A stretch of 64,000 bases of DNA from Edolisoma coerulescens (Eukaryota > Chordata > Aves > Passeriformes > Campephagidae). The stretch is from contig VWZW01001650.1 of the NCBI GenBank assembly GCA_013397115.1, forward strand, positions 74,550 through 138,549, read 5' to 3'. Under the pieces are notes generated by a model, which was not told where the DNA came from, did not search any database, and saw only the letters and a program-made list of their open reading frames with translations. The translations under genes and the position numbers were made by a program. Shown here in pieces: positions 63,527-64,000 of this stretch (position 1 is the stretch's first letter; every line of letters starts with the position of its first letter).

Positions 63527-63545
63527 TTGTCCCATTTGCCCCATT

Positions 63546-64000
63546 TTCTTGTGCAATCAAGAATGAAATGTCTTTCTTACCTCAGTCTCTTTTCTTTTTA
63601 CAGTCAGAATCATCCATAGGGTATGGAAACTGACATCTTTCAGCCAAAATAGGCTTTCTAGAATCTGCCTTGAGACAGCCTTAAAAAACCTGGAACCTGA
63701 CAAGTTAAATGCATGAATTTGAATCCTGAGGAGGGAAAAATAGGATAATAATTTCCATGCATTAATTTTTTATATGTGTTTTCTGACAAAAATAATGGCC
63801 AACTGAACCTCGCAGTTTTGTTGGAAAATACAAAATCACAGAGACCCCTAAAGAATGAAGAATTTTTTCTGGCCTTTTACGACAACACCTTTCATAGTCC
63901 CTTGAAAACATCTTTTCATTTTGGGAATATTTTGGTGTTCAGGGACTTGGTTTACACTTGTATTCATAGTGTAAACTCCAGTATCATCACATATTTGCTC
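63546..64000. other. Unique-looking sequence to window end, nothing recognised
   Basis: AT-rich DNA after the 5'-truncated end of the CR1. No gene or repeat was seen. Confidence 0.5.

Larger units (their letters stand above)
60805..63545 (-). mobile_element. Long CR1 LINE copy with much of the reverse transcriptase, assembly-scarred
   Basis: The longest CR1 in the window. From right to left (element 5' to 3') the - strand shows KGVKDNKKDFFKYINNKRK and VGPLLNGVGTLITRDTE (near 63390-63260), then EDFPLVKENCV and KLDIHRSMGPKGVHP. IIFEMSWQPGEVPEDRKKA (near 62530-62470), PVSLTSVPGKELEILILE, FYLDFSKAFETVFHNTLI (near 61940-61885) and SGVPQGSIVSPALF follow. The last parts are DNKLSMSQQCVLEAKKANGI (near 61455-61395), LPCEESLRELGLFSLQ and LPREVVKSPSLEMFKNCLD (about 60965-60910). 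Frames are broken many times, so it is dead. Three Ns with flanking duplications (62218, 62610, 63055) mean the displayed length overstates the real element. Confidence 0.9.

Noticed and set aside
1..64000. tRNA, rRNA, let-7-type microRNA, CRISPR or bacterial-type operon signals
   Set aside because: I looked for B-box GGTTCRANNCC, the let-7 seed and stem, regular spaced repeats and clustered compact ORFs, and found none. This is an ordinary avian gene-and-repeat landscape.

Overview
The window is vertebrate nuclear DNA, most likely from a bird. The interspersed repeats are CR1 LINE fragments and solo LTRs of avian endogenous-retrovirus type. The single real gene has small exons spread over 29 kb, with a CpG-island promoter and GT-AG introns. 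I recognise this gene as MFSD14B (HIATL1), and all twelve coding exons can be placed on the + strand between 7144 and 36494. They join without a frame break into a 517-residue, 12-transmembrane major-facilitator protein. In chicken the block matching human 9q22 lies on the Z chromosome, so a Z-linked origin is likely, but that is inference. Six isolated N bases mark a draft assembly.

Layout. 1-6960: intergenic, holding an antisense solo LTR (71-670), a decayed coiled-coil gene fragment (about 1846-2245), CR1 pieces (2417-2625 and 6396-6962), an 18-bp tandem repeat, and long AT-rich stretches with nothing recognisable. 6965-7640: CpG island and promoter of MFSD14B, with GC boxes, a CLEAR-like E-box and a six-codon upstream ORF whose stop overlaps the main start as ATGA. 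7144-36494: MFSD14B, with a 12.2-kb first intron carrying an LTR and two CR1 copies, and an antisense solo LTR in intron 8. 36495-37870: its 3' UTR with several AATAAA signals. 39120-40774, - strand: a frameshifted pseudogene of a hAT-transposase-derived BED-finger protein of the ZBED5/SCAND3/FAM200 type. It is visible only when several frames are read together, and it is tail-to-tail with MFSD14B. 40870-64000: intergenic DNA with another LTR (46603-47702), CR1 copies (47957-49005, a very old one near 56590-56890, and a long 2.7-kb one at 60805-63545) and simple repeats. No second intact gene was found.

Three places where an N sits inside a CR1 (48481, 62218, and the pair 62610/63055) are flanked by near-perfect direct duplications of 327, 282 and 442 bp. 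These look like unmerged contig ends rather than biology.

MFSD14B is the only gene whose product can be described: a polytopic intracellular-membrane transporter-like protein with a conserved MFS motif A and an acidic dileucine tail. I saw no prokaryotic-type system, CRISPR array, rRNA or tRNA gene.
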